A DNA stretch of 64,000 nucleotides from contig DASXFN010000061.1 in NCBI GenBank assembly GCA_036489565.1, forward strand, positions 1-64,000. Direction: 5' to 3'. Below the pieces are notes generated by a model. That model ran no database searches and was not told the DNA's origin. It saw only the letters and a list, made by a program, of their open reading frames with translations. The position numbers were made by a program, and so were the translations under genes. Below, piece by piece: positions 44,674-54,010 of this stretch. The first letter of the stretch is position 1. The number at the start of each line of letters is the position of its first letter. This DNA comes from JAICKN01 sp036489565 (GTDB lineage Bacteria; Acidobacteriota; Terriglobia; Terriglobales; Acidobacteriaceae).

Positions 44674-45884
44674 CTTTCCGCTCCGGTGGGATTCTGGGAA
44701 AGCAGAAGAAGGGCCTGATCCAAACCGGAAGGCGCTCCACAGGTTGTTGCAGTTTGTTGCTCGATTTCAAATGTGATGTCAATGGCAGAATCGCGAAGAC
44801 TGTTTCCGGTACTTGCCCGCAGTTCGGTCACTCTTGGCTTCAACATCAGCCAGCGCTGGTAAAGCGTGCTTAGAGCATCCGCAGGAGGCTGATTCCCGGA
44901 GGATTGCGCGTTATCGGAACGCTTTAGAGCGCCGGATGGCTTTGCTAATGTTTCCACGGCGATATTTTTCGCTTTCATACACTCGGATAGCCGGGTTCCG
45001 GCCTGCTCAAAACCGCGAACGACTCTTTTTGCGGCTTCACGGCCAGAGATGCGGCGCGCATAGGGATTGGCTTCAAGAATCATGTTGGTTGTTTCGAGAA
45101 GTTGTTTTGTCTCGGCATTCGGAGCATTGTCGGCGAGGCCGCTTGAGAGATAACGTTGAGCGGTGCGATACCGGCCAAGGCGGTAGGCGGACTCTCCGGC
45201 ACCGGCGAACGCTTGCACGTTATTACGATCACGGCGAAGGACCGTTTGATATTCATCCAAAGCATGGTCATAATCGTGGGCATCCATGAACAAGCCCGCT
45301 ACCGTGAGGTGTAGATTTGGATCGGGTGGCAACGCCGCTGACCAGCTGATCAGTTCCGCTTGCGCCTGCGGGTAGGCATTTTCAGCAAGAAGAGAATGAA
45401 TAAGTTCGAGTTGCGTTTCTCGCCGCATCGCCTGCGCATCACTGGGCCAGACCCCGTAAATGGCATTGTGATAATACTGCAACGCTTTCTCCGGCAATTT
45501 TTGGCGCGCGTAGAGGCGGGCAATGGCCAGATTGACCAGCGAATTTTGCGGGTCGCGCTCCCATAGGCCGGTGAGATAGGATTCTGCTTCGCTATTTCTT
45601 CCTGTATCACGAAGAGTGCGGGCGAGCGAGAGTTCGTAGTCGAAGTTGTCAGGGTTGTAATCGAGCGCAGCACGGAGATCGTCCACCGCGTCATCAGACC
45701 GGCCATTGCGCAAATCCGTCTGGCTTTGCTGGAAAAGATGGCGTCCTAAGGCTTTTTTCTGTTCGCCAAAACGGTTGACCAAACGGTGGACTACGCCGAA
45801 TCCGATCACCGCCAGTACCAGGAGACTCGCGAGTACAACCGGTGGGCGGCGGACGAATCCCTTAAGCCGCGATAGAGAGATCAT
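44670..45884 (-). CDS. membrane-anchored TPR protein
   Basis: 404 aa. One N-terminal membrane helix ('VVLASLLVLAVIGFGVVHRL'), then TPR repeats through about residue 250 ('ALDYNPDNFDYELSLARTLR', 'SLVNLAIARLYARQKLPEKA'), and a C-terminal part without clear family. It is likely anchored in the inner membrane with TPRs in the periplasm. It is first in a two-gene operon with the CLC gene, which it overlaps by 4 bp. Function unknown. Confidence 0.75.
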   Translation of the reverse strand: MISLSRLKGFVRRPPVVLASLLVLAVIGFGVVHRLVNRFGEQKKALGRHLFQQSQTDLRNGRSDDAVDDLRAALDYNPDNFDYELSLARTLRDTGRNSEAESYLTGLWERDPQNSLVNLAIARLYARQKLPEKALQYYHNAIYGVWPSDAQAMRRETQLELIHSLLAENAYPQAQAELISWSAALPPDPNLHLTVAGLFMDAHDYDHALDEYQTVLRRDRNNVQAFAGAGESAYRLGRYRTAQRYLSSGLADNAPNAETKQLLETTNMILEANPYARRISGREAAKRVVRGFEQAGTRLSECMKAKNIAVETLAKPSGALKRSDNAQSSGNQPPADALSTLYQRWLMLKPRVTELRASTGNSLRDSAIDITFEIEQQTATTCGAPSGLDQALLLLSQNPTGAER

Positions 45885-46005
45885 GTCTTAATCTGCTTCT
45901 CTATGTTAAATCAACTGGAGGGCGAATTTGTTATGCGGTCAGATGCGTCTCAAAATATTTTTATTCAGGTAAGATAAGTGTGCCTTGAATCCCCAGGATG
46001 ATCCA

Positions 46006-47028
46006 ATGCGCGGTTGCCCGCAGGTTGTTTTCACAATTTCTCTCTTCTTGTTGTTGCTGGTTCCGTTGGCCAAAGCAAAATCCTCCAAGAGCATGCATAT
46101 TTATTCGATTGATGTGGAGGGCGGCCAATCCACGTTAATCGTGAGTCCTTCCGGACAGACGCTGCTGATTGACGCTGGGTGGCCGGGAAAAATTGGCGCA
46201 GACCGGGTGCTGGCGCTTACCAAACAATTGGGCATCAAGAAACTGAATTATGTTTTGATCACTCACTTTCATCACGATCATGTGGGCGGAATTCCTGACC
46301 TCGTAAAACAGATCAAGGTTGGGACCTTCATAGACCACGGCCAGAACCGTGAGGATTCCGATATTACGCGGAAGGATTATGCGGCTTATGAAGGGGCAAT
46401 TGCCGGGACGAAGCACATCGTGGCGAAGCCTGGAGACCGCATCCATATCAAGGGACTCAACGTGGTGGTGCTGACGGCGGACGGAGGGCACATTTCCCAT
46501 GCATTGTCGGGAGCTGGGCAGGAAAATCCCTTCTGTGCGGGTGAACCGAATTGGCTGGTGGATCGCAGCGAGAACGCTTATTCGCTTGGAACGTTGACGA
46601 CGTTCGGCAAATTTCGATTTCTTGACCTGGGAGATCTCACCAAGAAGAAGGAATCAGAATTGATGTGCCCTGACAATCCAATCGGCAGCGTGGATTTGTT
46701 TCTGGTGTCGCATCATGGGCTGGACCAGTCAAATTCCAAAGCGCTGGTGGATGCGATTCATCCACGAGTAGCCATTATGAACAATGGGGCCAGGAAAGGC
46801 GCGAGTCCTGAGGCGTGGCAAAGGGTGTACGATGCTCCCGGATTGATAGCGTTATGGCAGTTGCACTATGCGGAGGCGGGTGGGAAAGAGCATAACGTTG
46901 CGGATGATTTTATCGCCAACACGAAGACGAGTTCTGATGGAAATTATATCGAAGTGACCGCGCACCCGGACGGCAGGTTCACGGTGGAAAATTCCCGCAA
47001 TCAATTTGAGAAGACATATGCGCCGTAA
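46006..47028 (+). CDS. secreted metallo-beta-lactamase-fold hydrolase
   Basis: 340 aa from the ATG at 46006; a TTG at 45985 is possible but the ATG leaves a cleaner signal peptide ('VVFTISLFLLLLVPLAKA'). The metal-binding motif 'ITHFHHDHVGG' and 'DLGDLTKKKE', 'SHHGLDQSNSKALVDAIHPR' match the ComEC/Rec2-like C-terminal hydrolase branch of the superfamily. The protein is exported and stands alone, unlike the membrane-fused ComEC. The substrate (nucleotide, phosphodiester or other) is unknown. Confidence 0.8.
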   Translation: MRGCPQVVFTISLFLLLLVPLAKAKSSKSMHIYSIDVEGGQSTLIVSPSGQTLLIDAGWPGKIGADRVLALTKQLGIKKLNYVLITHFHHDHVGGIPDLVKQIKVGTFIDHGQNREDSDITRKDYAAYEGAIAGTKHIVAKPGDRIHIKGLNVVVLTADGGHISHALSGAGQENPFCAGEPNWLVDRSENAYSLGTLTTFGKFRFLDLGDLTKKKESELMCPDNPIGSVDLFLVSHHGLDQSNSKALVDAIHPRVAIMNNGARKGASPEAWQRVYDAPGLIALWQLHYAEAGGKEHNVADDFIANTKTSSDGNYIEVTAHPDGRFTVENSRNQFEKTYAP

Positions 47029-47046
47029 GCCACGGGCGAGCTAGGC

Positions 47047-47529
47047 ATGGTCGTCATCGTCATGGGAGTAACGGGGGCGGGGAAGACCACGGTTGGGAAT
47101 TTGCTAGCTGAGCAACTGGGTTGGAAATTCGCGGATGCGGACAGCTTCCACTCGGCGGCAAACGTGGAGAAGATGCGGCGGGGAATTCCGCTGGGAGATG
47201 CCGATCGCGCTCCGTGGTTGCAGGCCATGCAAGATGCAATTTCAGGGTGGATCGCTGGGCACGGCAATGTAGTATTGGCGTGTTCCGCGTTAAAGCAGAG
47301 CTATCGCGATGCGTTGCGAGTGGGGCCGGAAGTAAAGATCGTGTACTTGAAGGGCTCCGAGCAATTGATTAGTTCGCGCTTGCGGCAAAGGCATGGGCAT
47401 TTTGCGGGAGAGAGTATTCTGACTGCGCAGTTCTCGGACCTGGAAGAGCCAGCAGACGCGATTGTTGTGGATGTAAGCCTGCCGCCGGAAGAATTGGTGC
47501 GCGAAATCAGAGTGCGGTTAAATATCTAG
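47047..47529 (+). CDS. gntK: gluconokinase
   Basis: 160 aa, the normal size of GntK/IdnK. P-loop 'GVTGAGKTTVG', the family block 'FADADSFHSAANVEKMRRGI', 'PLGDADRAPWL' and 'ACSALKQSYRDALR'. It phosphorylates D-gluconate to 6-phosphogluconate. It starts 18 bp after the preceding gene, and an MFS transporter of the organic-anion type follows 38 bp downstream, so uptake and phosphorylation of a sugar acid may be coupled. Confidence 0.9.
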   Translation: MVVIVMGVTGAGKTTVGNLLAEQLGWKFADADSFHSAANVEKMRRGIPLGDADRAPWLQAMQDAISGWIAGHGNVVLACSALKQSYRDALRVGPEVKIVYLKGSEQLISSRLRQRHGHFAGESILTAQFSDLEEPADAIVVDVSLPPEELVREIRVRLNI

Positions 47530-47567
47530 CAACAGGAATATCCGGATGACGCAAAGTATGACCGGTC

Positions 47568-48878
47568 ATGCAAGAGGTGCTTCCCACGTCTAATCTCATC
47601 CCTACCCCAGCTACCGTTCAGCAGGATTCCGGAGCGGCGATAATTTCCAAGATTACGTTGCGCCTGGTCCCGTTTCTTTTTGTTCTTTACATCATCGCCT
47701 ATCTGGATCGGATTAATGTCGGCTTTGCCAAGCTGGAAATGCTGCAACAACTGGGATTGAGCGAGGCCGTCTATGGCTTTGGTGCGGGAATATTTTTCGC
47801 CGGATATTTCTTCTTCCAGTTACCCAGCAATCTCGTTCTTGCGCGAGTAGGGGCGCGGCGCTGGGTCACGCTGCTGATGGTGGTTTGGGGTGCGATTTCC
47901 TGCTCCATGATCTTTGTGAAAACCGCGCATGAGTTTTATTTTTTACGGTTCTTGCTTGGTGCGGCGGAGGCGGGCTTTTTCCCCGGGGTCATTCTTTATT
48001 TAAAAAGCTGGTTCCCAACCACGGCACGCGCGCGCACGATTGCCTGGTTTATGGCAGCGGGGCCGCTTTCAGGCGTTGTGGGTGGTCCAATTTCAGGGGC
48101 CATCCTGCAATGGCACATCAGCGGATATTTGAAGGCGTGGCAATGGTTATTCCTAATGGAAGGACTTCCCGCCATTTTCCTGGGATTAGTCGTCTTCTTT
48201 GTGCTTGCCGATTCTCCGCAACATGCCCGATGGCTAGGCGAGAAAGAGCGCAATTGGCTGCTTGCGTTATTGGAAGACGAACGGCGGAGCATGATAGTGC
48301 AGAAGAGCACGGTGGGGGCGGCGTTTGCGCGGCCGATTATCTGGCTCATGGTCGTGATGTATTTCGGAGTGAATACGTGCGCTTACGGCGTAAGCCTTTG
48401 GCTGCCGTCGTTTATTCGAAATCTTTCGGGAATGAGTGACTTCAAACTCGGCTTGCTTTCTGCCGTGCCCTATATCGCAACCGCGATCGCCATGGTTTTG
48501 ATTGGATTCCATTCTGACCGGACCGGCGAGCGGAGATGGCATATCGCGCTGTCGGCGTTCTGCGGCATGGGCGGTTTGTTATTAAGCGCGTTTTCCCATT
48601 CTCTGGTGCCGACCATCATCGGATTGTCGTTGGGGCTCATGGCGGTGTTCTCCATGTGCGGGCCCATATGGGCGTTAAATACTGGACTGAGCGGAACAGC
48701 GGCCGCCGCCGGAATTGCCATTGTGAATTCGGTGGGCAATTTGGGAGGATTTTTCGGGCCATCCATTATTGGCTTTGTTCAACACAAAACAGCGCTCATC
48801 ATTATCGGTCTGTTGATTGGACTGGGCGGGTGCATGGCATTGCTTGTGACGGGACAAGAGCAGACCAAATCCACATAG
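47568..48878 (+). CDS. MFS transporter, anion:cation symporter family
   Basis: 436 aa with twelve predicted membrane helices. The segment 'YIIAYLDRINVGFAKLEM' early in the protein is typical of the ACS branch of the major facilitator superfamily (hexuronate, tartrate, phthalate carriers). Further blocks: 'FLLGAAEAGFFPGVILYL' and 'GLMAVFSMCGPIWAL'. It imports an organic anion with protons across the inner membrane. The neighbouring gluconokinase suggests gluconate or another sugar acid, by inference. Confidence 0.85.
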   Translation: MQEVLPTSNLIPTPATVQQDSGAAIISKITLRLVPFLFVLYIIAYLDRINVGFAKLEMLQQLGLSEAVYGFGAGIFFAGYFFFQLPSNLVLARVGARRWVTLLMVVWGAISCSMIFVKTAHEFYFLRFLLGAAEAGFFPGVILYLKSWFPTTARARTIAWFMAAGPLSGVVGGPISGAILQWHISGYLKAWQWLFLMEGLPAIFLGLVVFFVLADSPQHARWLGEKERNWLLALLEDERRSMIVQKSTVGAAFARPIIWLMVVMYFGVNTCAYGVSLWLPSFIRNLSGMSDFKLGLLSAVPYIATAIAMVLIGFHSDRTGERRWHIALSAFCGMGGLLLSAFSHSLVPTIIGLSLGLMAVFSMCGPIWALNTGLSGTAAAAGIAIVNSVGNLGGFFGPSIIGFVQHKTALIIIGLLIGLGGCMALLVTGQEQTKST

Positions 48879-49037
48879 CGGTGTACAGGTATCCACCTAC
48901 ATACCTATATAATTGTTGAGCTTACAGAGTAGTTCCTCGCTCCTTGCCGAACAATTGTTTACAATAATGTGCCTGCCTTTAGTGTTTGAGATATGAATTC
49001 CTGAAGATCCAGGTTAATAAGTTTTAACGATCCGGTT

Positions 49038-51416
49038 TTGACAGAATCAAAGTTTGACCAAACGAGAGTTTTGACCAATCAAACGAAAAACCCGAGGCCG
49101 ACAGCGCCGGTTTATTGGCGTGTGGAAGGAAGTCTGCTGAACTTGAGCGTGATGCGTCCAGTTGCATTCTTTACCTGGAATGCGCAGACGTTTTCTGAGC
49201 GTTGGGTGCGACGGGGATTGGTGCTGCTGGCGGCAGTGATCCGTCCGTTTTTGTATTCGCTGGATCGGAAATTCGCTACACGAGTTGTGCACACCGTCTT
49301 GCGCGGAGTGACTCGTGACCGGCTCGATTTGCTGGGAGAGGAATACTTCCAGTACAAGCTGAAGCCACACCTGAAAACCGCTGGAATCGCAAAACTTAAA
49401 GAATTACAGGAGTCGGGCGCCGAGGTCGTATTGGTAAGCCAAGGGTTGGTACACGTCATGCGCCCGCTAGCGCACCATTTAGATGTGAAGTGGGTCATTG
49501 CCAACCGGCTGGAATTTCGTAATGGTATTGCCACTGGCAGGCTGCAGGACCCGGTCGTCCGCCCGCGCGGAATTTTTGCCCGGATTGTCGACTCAGGGCC
49601 CGACGGGCAGCGCACACCGCAGCAGTTGGTGCGTGGTTTGGCGCTGTTAAAGCCGAAATCGCTGTGGGCTGCCGTGATTCCATCGGTGCGCCGCAAGCGT
49701 GGGACTGAACGTCCCATTGTGCATTTTGAAAAGAGCGTGCCGCGCGGACCGCTTTCGGTGCGCAAAGCGCTTGCAGGAAAGCATGTTCTTTTGATCGGAG
49801 TGACAGGATTTATCGGCAAGGTCTGGCTGGCGAATACGCTGATGGACTTGCCTGAGATCAAGCGCATTTATTTGCTGATCCGGCGACAGAAGTCCAATCC
49901 GGCGCGGAAGAGATTCGAGAAACTGGTGCAGGAATCGCCCGTATTCGACCCTCTGTTCGAAAAGTATGGTGATGGCCTCGCGCAATTTCTCAACGACCGG
50001 GTGGAAGTCATCGAAGGGGATGTTTCGCAGGAGGGTTTGGGGCTCGACTCCGAAACCTCCGCATATTTGCTCAAGAGGTTGGAACTGGTAATCAACAGTT
50101 CAGGGCTGACCGATTTCAATCCTGACTTGCGGGACGCGCTGGGTACCAATGTGGACGCGGCTTTGAACATTTTGGAATTCGTCCGCAAGTCGGACCATTC
50201 CGGATTGCTGCACCTTTCTACTTGCTATGTGGCCGGCGCGCGCGATGAACGCGTGCCGGAAACTGTGCGCCCCGATTACACTCCGATCAACGTTCCTGAT
50301 TTTGATGCGGAACAGGAGTGGCGCTCGCTCCATGAGGCGATAAAAAGGGCGGAGATACAAGCCGAAGGCGAGGAAGTAACAGGCGAACTCCGCATGCAGG
50401 CGCTGGGCAAGGAACATGCGGCGAAAGACTTGCAAGGTGCGGCGCTGGAAAATCAGATTCGCAAAAACCGCATTCGCTGGCTGAAGAATTACCTGACGGA
50501 ATTCGGCGCGGAGCGAGCCAAAGAACTGGGCTGGCCGAATACATACACGTTGACCAAGAGTTTGGCGGAATCGCTGATCTCGAAATACGGGGTGGGGTTG
50601 CCCATTGCTATTGTGCGTCCGGCGATTGTTGAGACCTCGATTGCCAAGCCATTTGTCGGATGGAATGAGGGCATCAATACTTCGGCGTCACTTTCCTATC
50701 TGTTAGGCACAGTGTTCCGGCAGTTGCCGTCGAACGAGCGCAAGCGGCTGGATATTCTTCCCGTGGATTCGGTTTGCGCGGGAATGACGTTGATTGCTGC
50801 GGCGATCATCGAGCGTAGAAATGATTCGCTGTACCAATTGGCGACCTCGGTGACGAACCCCTGCGACATGGGACGCTCGATTGAGCTGACTTCGCTTGCG
50901 CACCGGAAGCATTACCGGGCGCAGGAAGGGTTGGAATACTGGCTGCGCCTGCGGCTGGATGCGATCCCGGTTTCGAAAGGGCGTTATAACTGGATGTCGG
51001 CACCGGCGCAAAAGGCAATTGTGAAGTCTATCCAGCGAATCATGTCTCCGTTGCCGTTGCGGAAAATTCCGCTGGCGCGGGCGGAGCGCATGCTGGAGAG
51101 AGTGGAGAAGCTAGTTGAATTGTTCGAGCCGTTCATTCTGCTCAACGAACATGATTTCGCCGCCGAGAACATCGAGAAACTTTCTTACGCGCTGGTGGAC
51201 GAAGAGAAAAAAGATTTTGCCTACGATACGCGATCGCTGGACTGGTGGGAGTATTGGATCAACATTCACATTCCCGCGTTGCGCAAGTGGACGTATCCTT
51301 TGATTGAGGGGCGGCCGCTTGAGACGCGGCCTCCGCGCGATCTGCATCTTTTGCCAAAATCCAAGGGAGAGCCTGTGAACACCAATACGGACGGAGCAAC
51401 GTGGCAATATTCCTGA
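49038..51416 (+). CDS. fatty acyl-CoA reductase-like protein with degenerate HAD domain
   Basis: 792 aa, TTG start (uncertain). Residues about 20-235 look like a HAD-IB phosphatase domain whose DxDGT motif is lost: 'VYWRVEGSLLNLS' has Arg28 and Glu30 at the two catalytic Asp positions. Residues about 250-600 are an extended SDR of the fatty acyl-CoA reductase type: 'HVLLIGVTGFIGKVWLANTL' binds NAD(P), catalytic Tyr503 and Lys507 in 'TYTLTKSLAE', 'PIAIVRPAIVETS'. A FAR C-terminal 'sterile' domain follows. It would reduce an activated fatty acid to an alcohol or aldehyde. First gene of an eight-gene lipid cluster; it overlaps the next gene by 16 bp. Confidence 0.75.
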   Translation: MTESKFDQTRVLTNQTKNPRPTAPVYWRVEGSLLNLSVMRPVAFFTWNAQTFSERWVRRGLVLLAAVIRPFLYSLDRKFATRVVHTVLRGVTRDRLDLLGEEYFQYKLKPHLKTAGIAKLKELQESGAEVVLVSQGLVHVMRPLAHHLDVKWVIANRLEFRNGIATGRLQDPVVRPRGIFARIVDSGPDGQRTPQQLVRGLALLKPKSLWAAVIPSVRRKRGTERPIVHFEKSVPRGPLSVRKALAGKHVLLIGVTGFIGKVWLANTLMDLPEIKRIYLLIRRQKSNPARKRFEKLVQESPVFDPLFEKYGDGLAQFLNDRVEVIEGDVSQEGLGLDSETSAYLLKRLELVINSSGLTDFNPDLRDALGTNVDAALNILEFVRKSDHSGLLHLSTCYVAGARDERVPETVRPDYTPINVPDFDAEQEWRSLHEAIKRAEIQAEGEEVTGELRMQALGKEHAAKDLQGAALENQIRKNRIRWLKNYLTEFGAERAKELGWPNTYTLTKSLAESLISKYGVGLPIAIVRPAIVETSIAKPFVGWNEGINTSASLSYLLGTVFRQLPSNERKRLDILPVDSVCAGMTLIAAAIIERRNDSLYQLATSVTNPCDMGRSIELTSLAHRKHYRAQEGLEYWLRLRLDAIPVSKGRYNWMSAPAQKAIVKSIQRIMSPLPLRKIPLARAERMLERVEKLVELFEPFILLNEHDFAAENIEKLSYALVDEEKKDFAYDTRSLDWWEYWINIHIPALRKWTYPLIEGRPLETRPPRDLHLLPKSKGEPVNTNTDGATWQYS

Positions 51417-52534
51417 CAGGTTCCACCGGATATATTGGAGCGCATGTTGCCGCGAATTTATTGCAGCAGCATGGTGCGGCGCTCAATGTTCTGGTTCGCG
51501 CGAAAGATCCGCATGAAGCGGAAGTCCGGCTTTGGCAGGCTTTGCAGCTGCACATGGACTTTCCGCACTTCTACGAATTCCTGCAAACGAAAATCCGGGT
51601 ATTTCGTGGCGACCTGACCGCCCCCGGTTTTGGATTGGTGCGTGAGGACTACGAACGGCTGGTGCATACGACCGATTCAGTCATTCACTGCGCGGCGTCG
51701 TTGAACCGGAAATCAGAGAAAAGTTGTTTGAACGTCAATTTGCGCGGCACACTCGAGGTCATACAGCTCGCGCGGCAGGCAAATCACTACCACGGCCTGC
51801 GACGCTTCAGCAATGTGAGCACCGTTGCCGTGGCGGGGAAGCGCCAGGATGAAGTCGTGACCGAGGATGCCTCGATTGACTGGGGCCGTTCGGATTACGA
51901 TCCCTACGCCCGCACCAAGAAATTTTGCGAACATATGGTGCGCCAGTTGTTGCCTGATGTGCCGATTACGATTTTTCGTCCCAGCATTGTGCTGGGCGAT
52001 AGTCGCTATCCACAGACCACGCAATTCGATATGGTCAGGTCATTCGTGTTTCTTGCGGGTCTTCCGGTCTTGCCGTTTCGCCCCAATGACAAAATTGACA
52101 TCGTGAACGTGGATTTTGTGGCCGACTCCATTGCGGCACTGCACGTAAAAGACAAGCCCCAGTTCGATACCTATCACCTCTCGTCGGGCCGCGACTCGCA
52201 GACGTTTCGGCAGGTGACGAGCGCGCTCTCGGCAGCGCAGAACAAGCGTGGACCGGTGTTCCTGCCCTTCGTTCAAAAGCCATTCGCCGGGATCGTGAAC
52301 AGTCTTGCCAATCGCAAAAATGCCGTCGGCCGTGGCGCCGCGCTAATGAAGGTATTCATGCCCTATCTGACCTGGAACACGGTGTTCGACAACACGCGCG
52401 TTACTTCAGAACTGGGACGCAAGCCCGTTCCGTTTTCGCAATACAGCTATCCGTTGTTGAAGTTCAGCCGCGAAACAGATTTTTCCTATCCCTATCAAGG
52501 ATGGCCGACTAAAGCGGGAGGTACGGTCGCATGA
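51401..52534 (+). CDS. NAD-dependent epimerase/thioester-reductase-like SDR
   Basis: 377 aa, GTG start overlapping the previous gene. N-terminal nucleotide-binding block 'IFLTGSTGYIGAHVAANLL'; 'VIHCAASLNRKSEKSC' and the catalytic 'YDPYARTKKFCE' (Tyr-x-x-x-Lys) follow; 'ITIFRPSIVLGDSRYP' is typical of thioester-reductase-like and male-sterility-type SDRs. With the FAR-like neighbour it suggests two reductions of an acyl thioester, or one reduction and one modification. Overlaps the next gene as ATGA. Confidence 0.8.
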   Translation: MAIFLTGSTGYIGAHVAANLLQQHGAALNVLVRAKDPHEAEVRLWQALQLHMDFPHFYEFLQTKIRVFRGDLTAPGFGLVREDYERLVHTTDSVIHCAASLNRKSEKSCLNVNLRGTLEVIQLARQANHYHGLRRFSNVSTVAVAGKRQDEVVTEDASIDWGRSDYDPYARTKKFCEHMVRQLLPDVPITIFRPSIVLGDSRYPQTTQFDMVRSFVFLAGLPVLPFRPNDKIDIVNVDFVADSIAALHVKDKPQFDTYHLSSGRDSQTFRQVTSALSAAQNKRGPVFLPFVQKPFAGIVNSLANRKNAVGRGAALMKVFMPYLTWNTVFDNTRVTSELGRKPVPFSQYSYPLLKFSRETDFSYPYQGWPTKAGGTVA

Positions 52535-53943
52535 TGGATTTTATTCTTGAAAGCTGGGTAAGCAGCAATATTGAACGCGCGAAGCTCGGCTGGATGTTGG
52601 GCAAGGGAAAGCCATGGCAACAGGGTGAGAAGTTAAAGCTGCTCTTTGCAGGATACAACGGCACCCGGAATATGGGATCGGACGTCCGGGTAGAGGAGAT
52701 GCTGCGACAGATCCGGCATATTCTGGGCGCGGAGCAAGTCGAGCTCAGCGTGATGAGCCAAAAGTTTGAGTTTACGCGAGGATATTTTGACGGCAGCGCG
52801 CAGGTCCACCTGCCCGATATCTTTCCTCCGTTTCTTATGGATGAGGTACCTAAGCATCATGGAGTGATCGCGTGCGAAGGGTCTGCTTTCAAAAGCAAAT
52901 TTGCGAACGCACTGACCACAATGATGATTGGCTCGTTAGGAATTGCAGCGGCGCAGAATAAGCTCTCCGTGGGCTATGGCTCGGAAGCAGGCCAGATGGA
53001 TCCGCCGATCCGGAAAATGTGCGCACGCTATTGCAAGGATTCGCTGGTCATTACTCGTAATGAAGAGTCGCGAACCGTACTGCGGGAGTTGGGAGTGCCT
53101 ACCGAGTTGGGAACAGATACGGCTTGGACTTTTGAGCCCCGCCCGCCCGCGTACGGCCAGGATGTCCTGCGTAAAGCTGGTTGGGACGGCAAGACTCCAG
53201 TGTTGGTTGTTTGTCCGATTAATCCTTTTGAATGGCCGGTGAAGGCGTCAGTAGCAAAGCTGGCGCTGCGCAGCCTTACCGGAGCTTACAAAGAGAGCCA
53301 CTACCGGTCGGTTTATTTTCATAATTCCGGTCCTGAGGCGGATCGCGCGCTGGAGCATTATTTGAGCTCCATAGCGAAAGCATTGGATACATTCCGCAAA
53401 CAACGGAACGTATTCCTGATTCTCGTTGCCACCGAGCGACTGGACGCCAGACCCGCGCGTAGAATCGCCGAAAAACTGGGCGGCGGCATACCGGTTTTGA
53501 GTTCCGATGAATACAACATGTACGAGCTGGTGAGCGTTCTACGCGCATGCCACATGATGGTTTCATCGCGATACCACGGGATTGTGACTTCCATGCCCGG
53601 ACTGGTTCCTTCGGCGGGAATCACGATGGATGAGCGCATCCGCAACCTGATGCGCGACCGCGGCCACCAGGACTTGCTTATGAATGTGGATGATCCCGAT
53701 CTTGAGCCGAAATTGCTGGCAGCGCTGGAAAAGCTGGCGACCGAGGGTGAGCGCATCGCCGATGGGATCGCACAAACCGTAGTGAGGAATTTGAAGGTCA
53801 TGGCACGCATGGGAGTGTATTTTGAGGAAGAAGTGCAGCGGCGGTATCCGGACTTCCCGATACGCAAAGGCGAGTGGAGTTGGGAAGATTACTTGCCGTC
53901 GATGAGCGACAACTTGAAGAATTTGATTCAGGCGTATAGCTGA
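52531..53943 (+). CDS. polysaccharide pyruvyl transferase family protein
   Basis: 470 aa. 'KLLFAGYNGTRNMGSDVRVE' is the N-terminal GT-B-like block of the PS_pyruv_trans family; 'SLGIAAAQNKLSVGYGSEAG' and 'VLRACHMMVSSRYHGIVTSM' are further conserved regions. Members add pyruvate ketals to sugars of envelope polymers, and some act on other acceptors. Its overlap with SDR genes in a lipid cluster suggests the modified product is a glycolipid or lipid-linked sugar, which is an inference. Confidence 0.75.
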   Translation: MMDFILESWVSSNIERAKLGWMLGKGKPWQQGEKLKLLFAGYNGTRNMGSDVRVEEMLRQIRHILGAEQVELSVMSQKFEFTRGYFDGSAQVHLPDIFPPFLMDEVPKHHGVIACEGSAFKSKFANALTTMMIGSLGIAAAQNKLSVGYGSEAGQMDPPIRKMCARYCKDSLVITRNEESRTVLRELGVPTELGTDTAWTFEPRPPAYGQDVLRKAGWDGKTPVLVVCPINPFEWPVKASVAKLALRSLTGAYKESHYRSVYFHNSGPEADRALEHYLSSIAKALDTFRKQRNVFLILVATERLDARPARRIAEKLGGGIPVLSSDEYNMYELVSVLRACHMMVSSRYHGIVTSMPGLVPSAGITMDERIRNLMRDRGHQDLLMNVDDPDLEPKLLAALEKLATEGERIADGIAQTVVRNLKVMARMGVYFEEEVQRRYPDFPIRKGEWSWEDYLPSMSDNLKNLIQAYS

Positions 53944-53967
53944 ACCCGTAACAACGAGCCATTTTAA

Positions 53968-54010
53968 TCGTCATTCCGAATCGCTTCAGCGATGAGGAAT
54001 CTGCTTCTTC
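53968..54010. repeat. interspersed repeat-like element
   Basis: Contains GTCATTCCGA and GAGGAATCTGC around a central GCTTCAGCGA, a form seen as an interspersed intergenic repeat in several bacterial phyla, and related to 42849-42882 in the opposite orientation. It fills the short gap before the acyl-activating enzyme gene. Confidence 0.3.
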
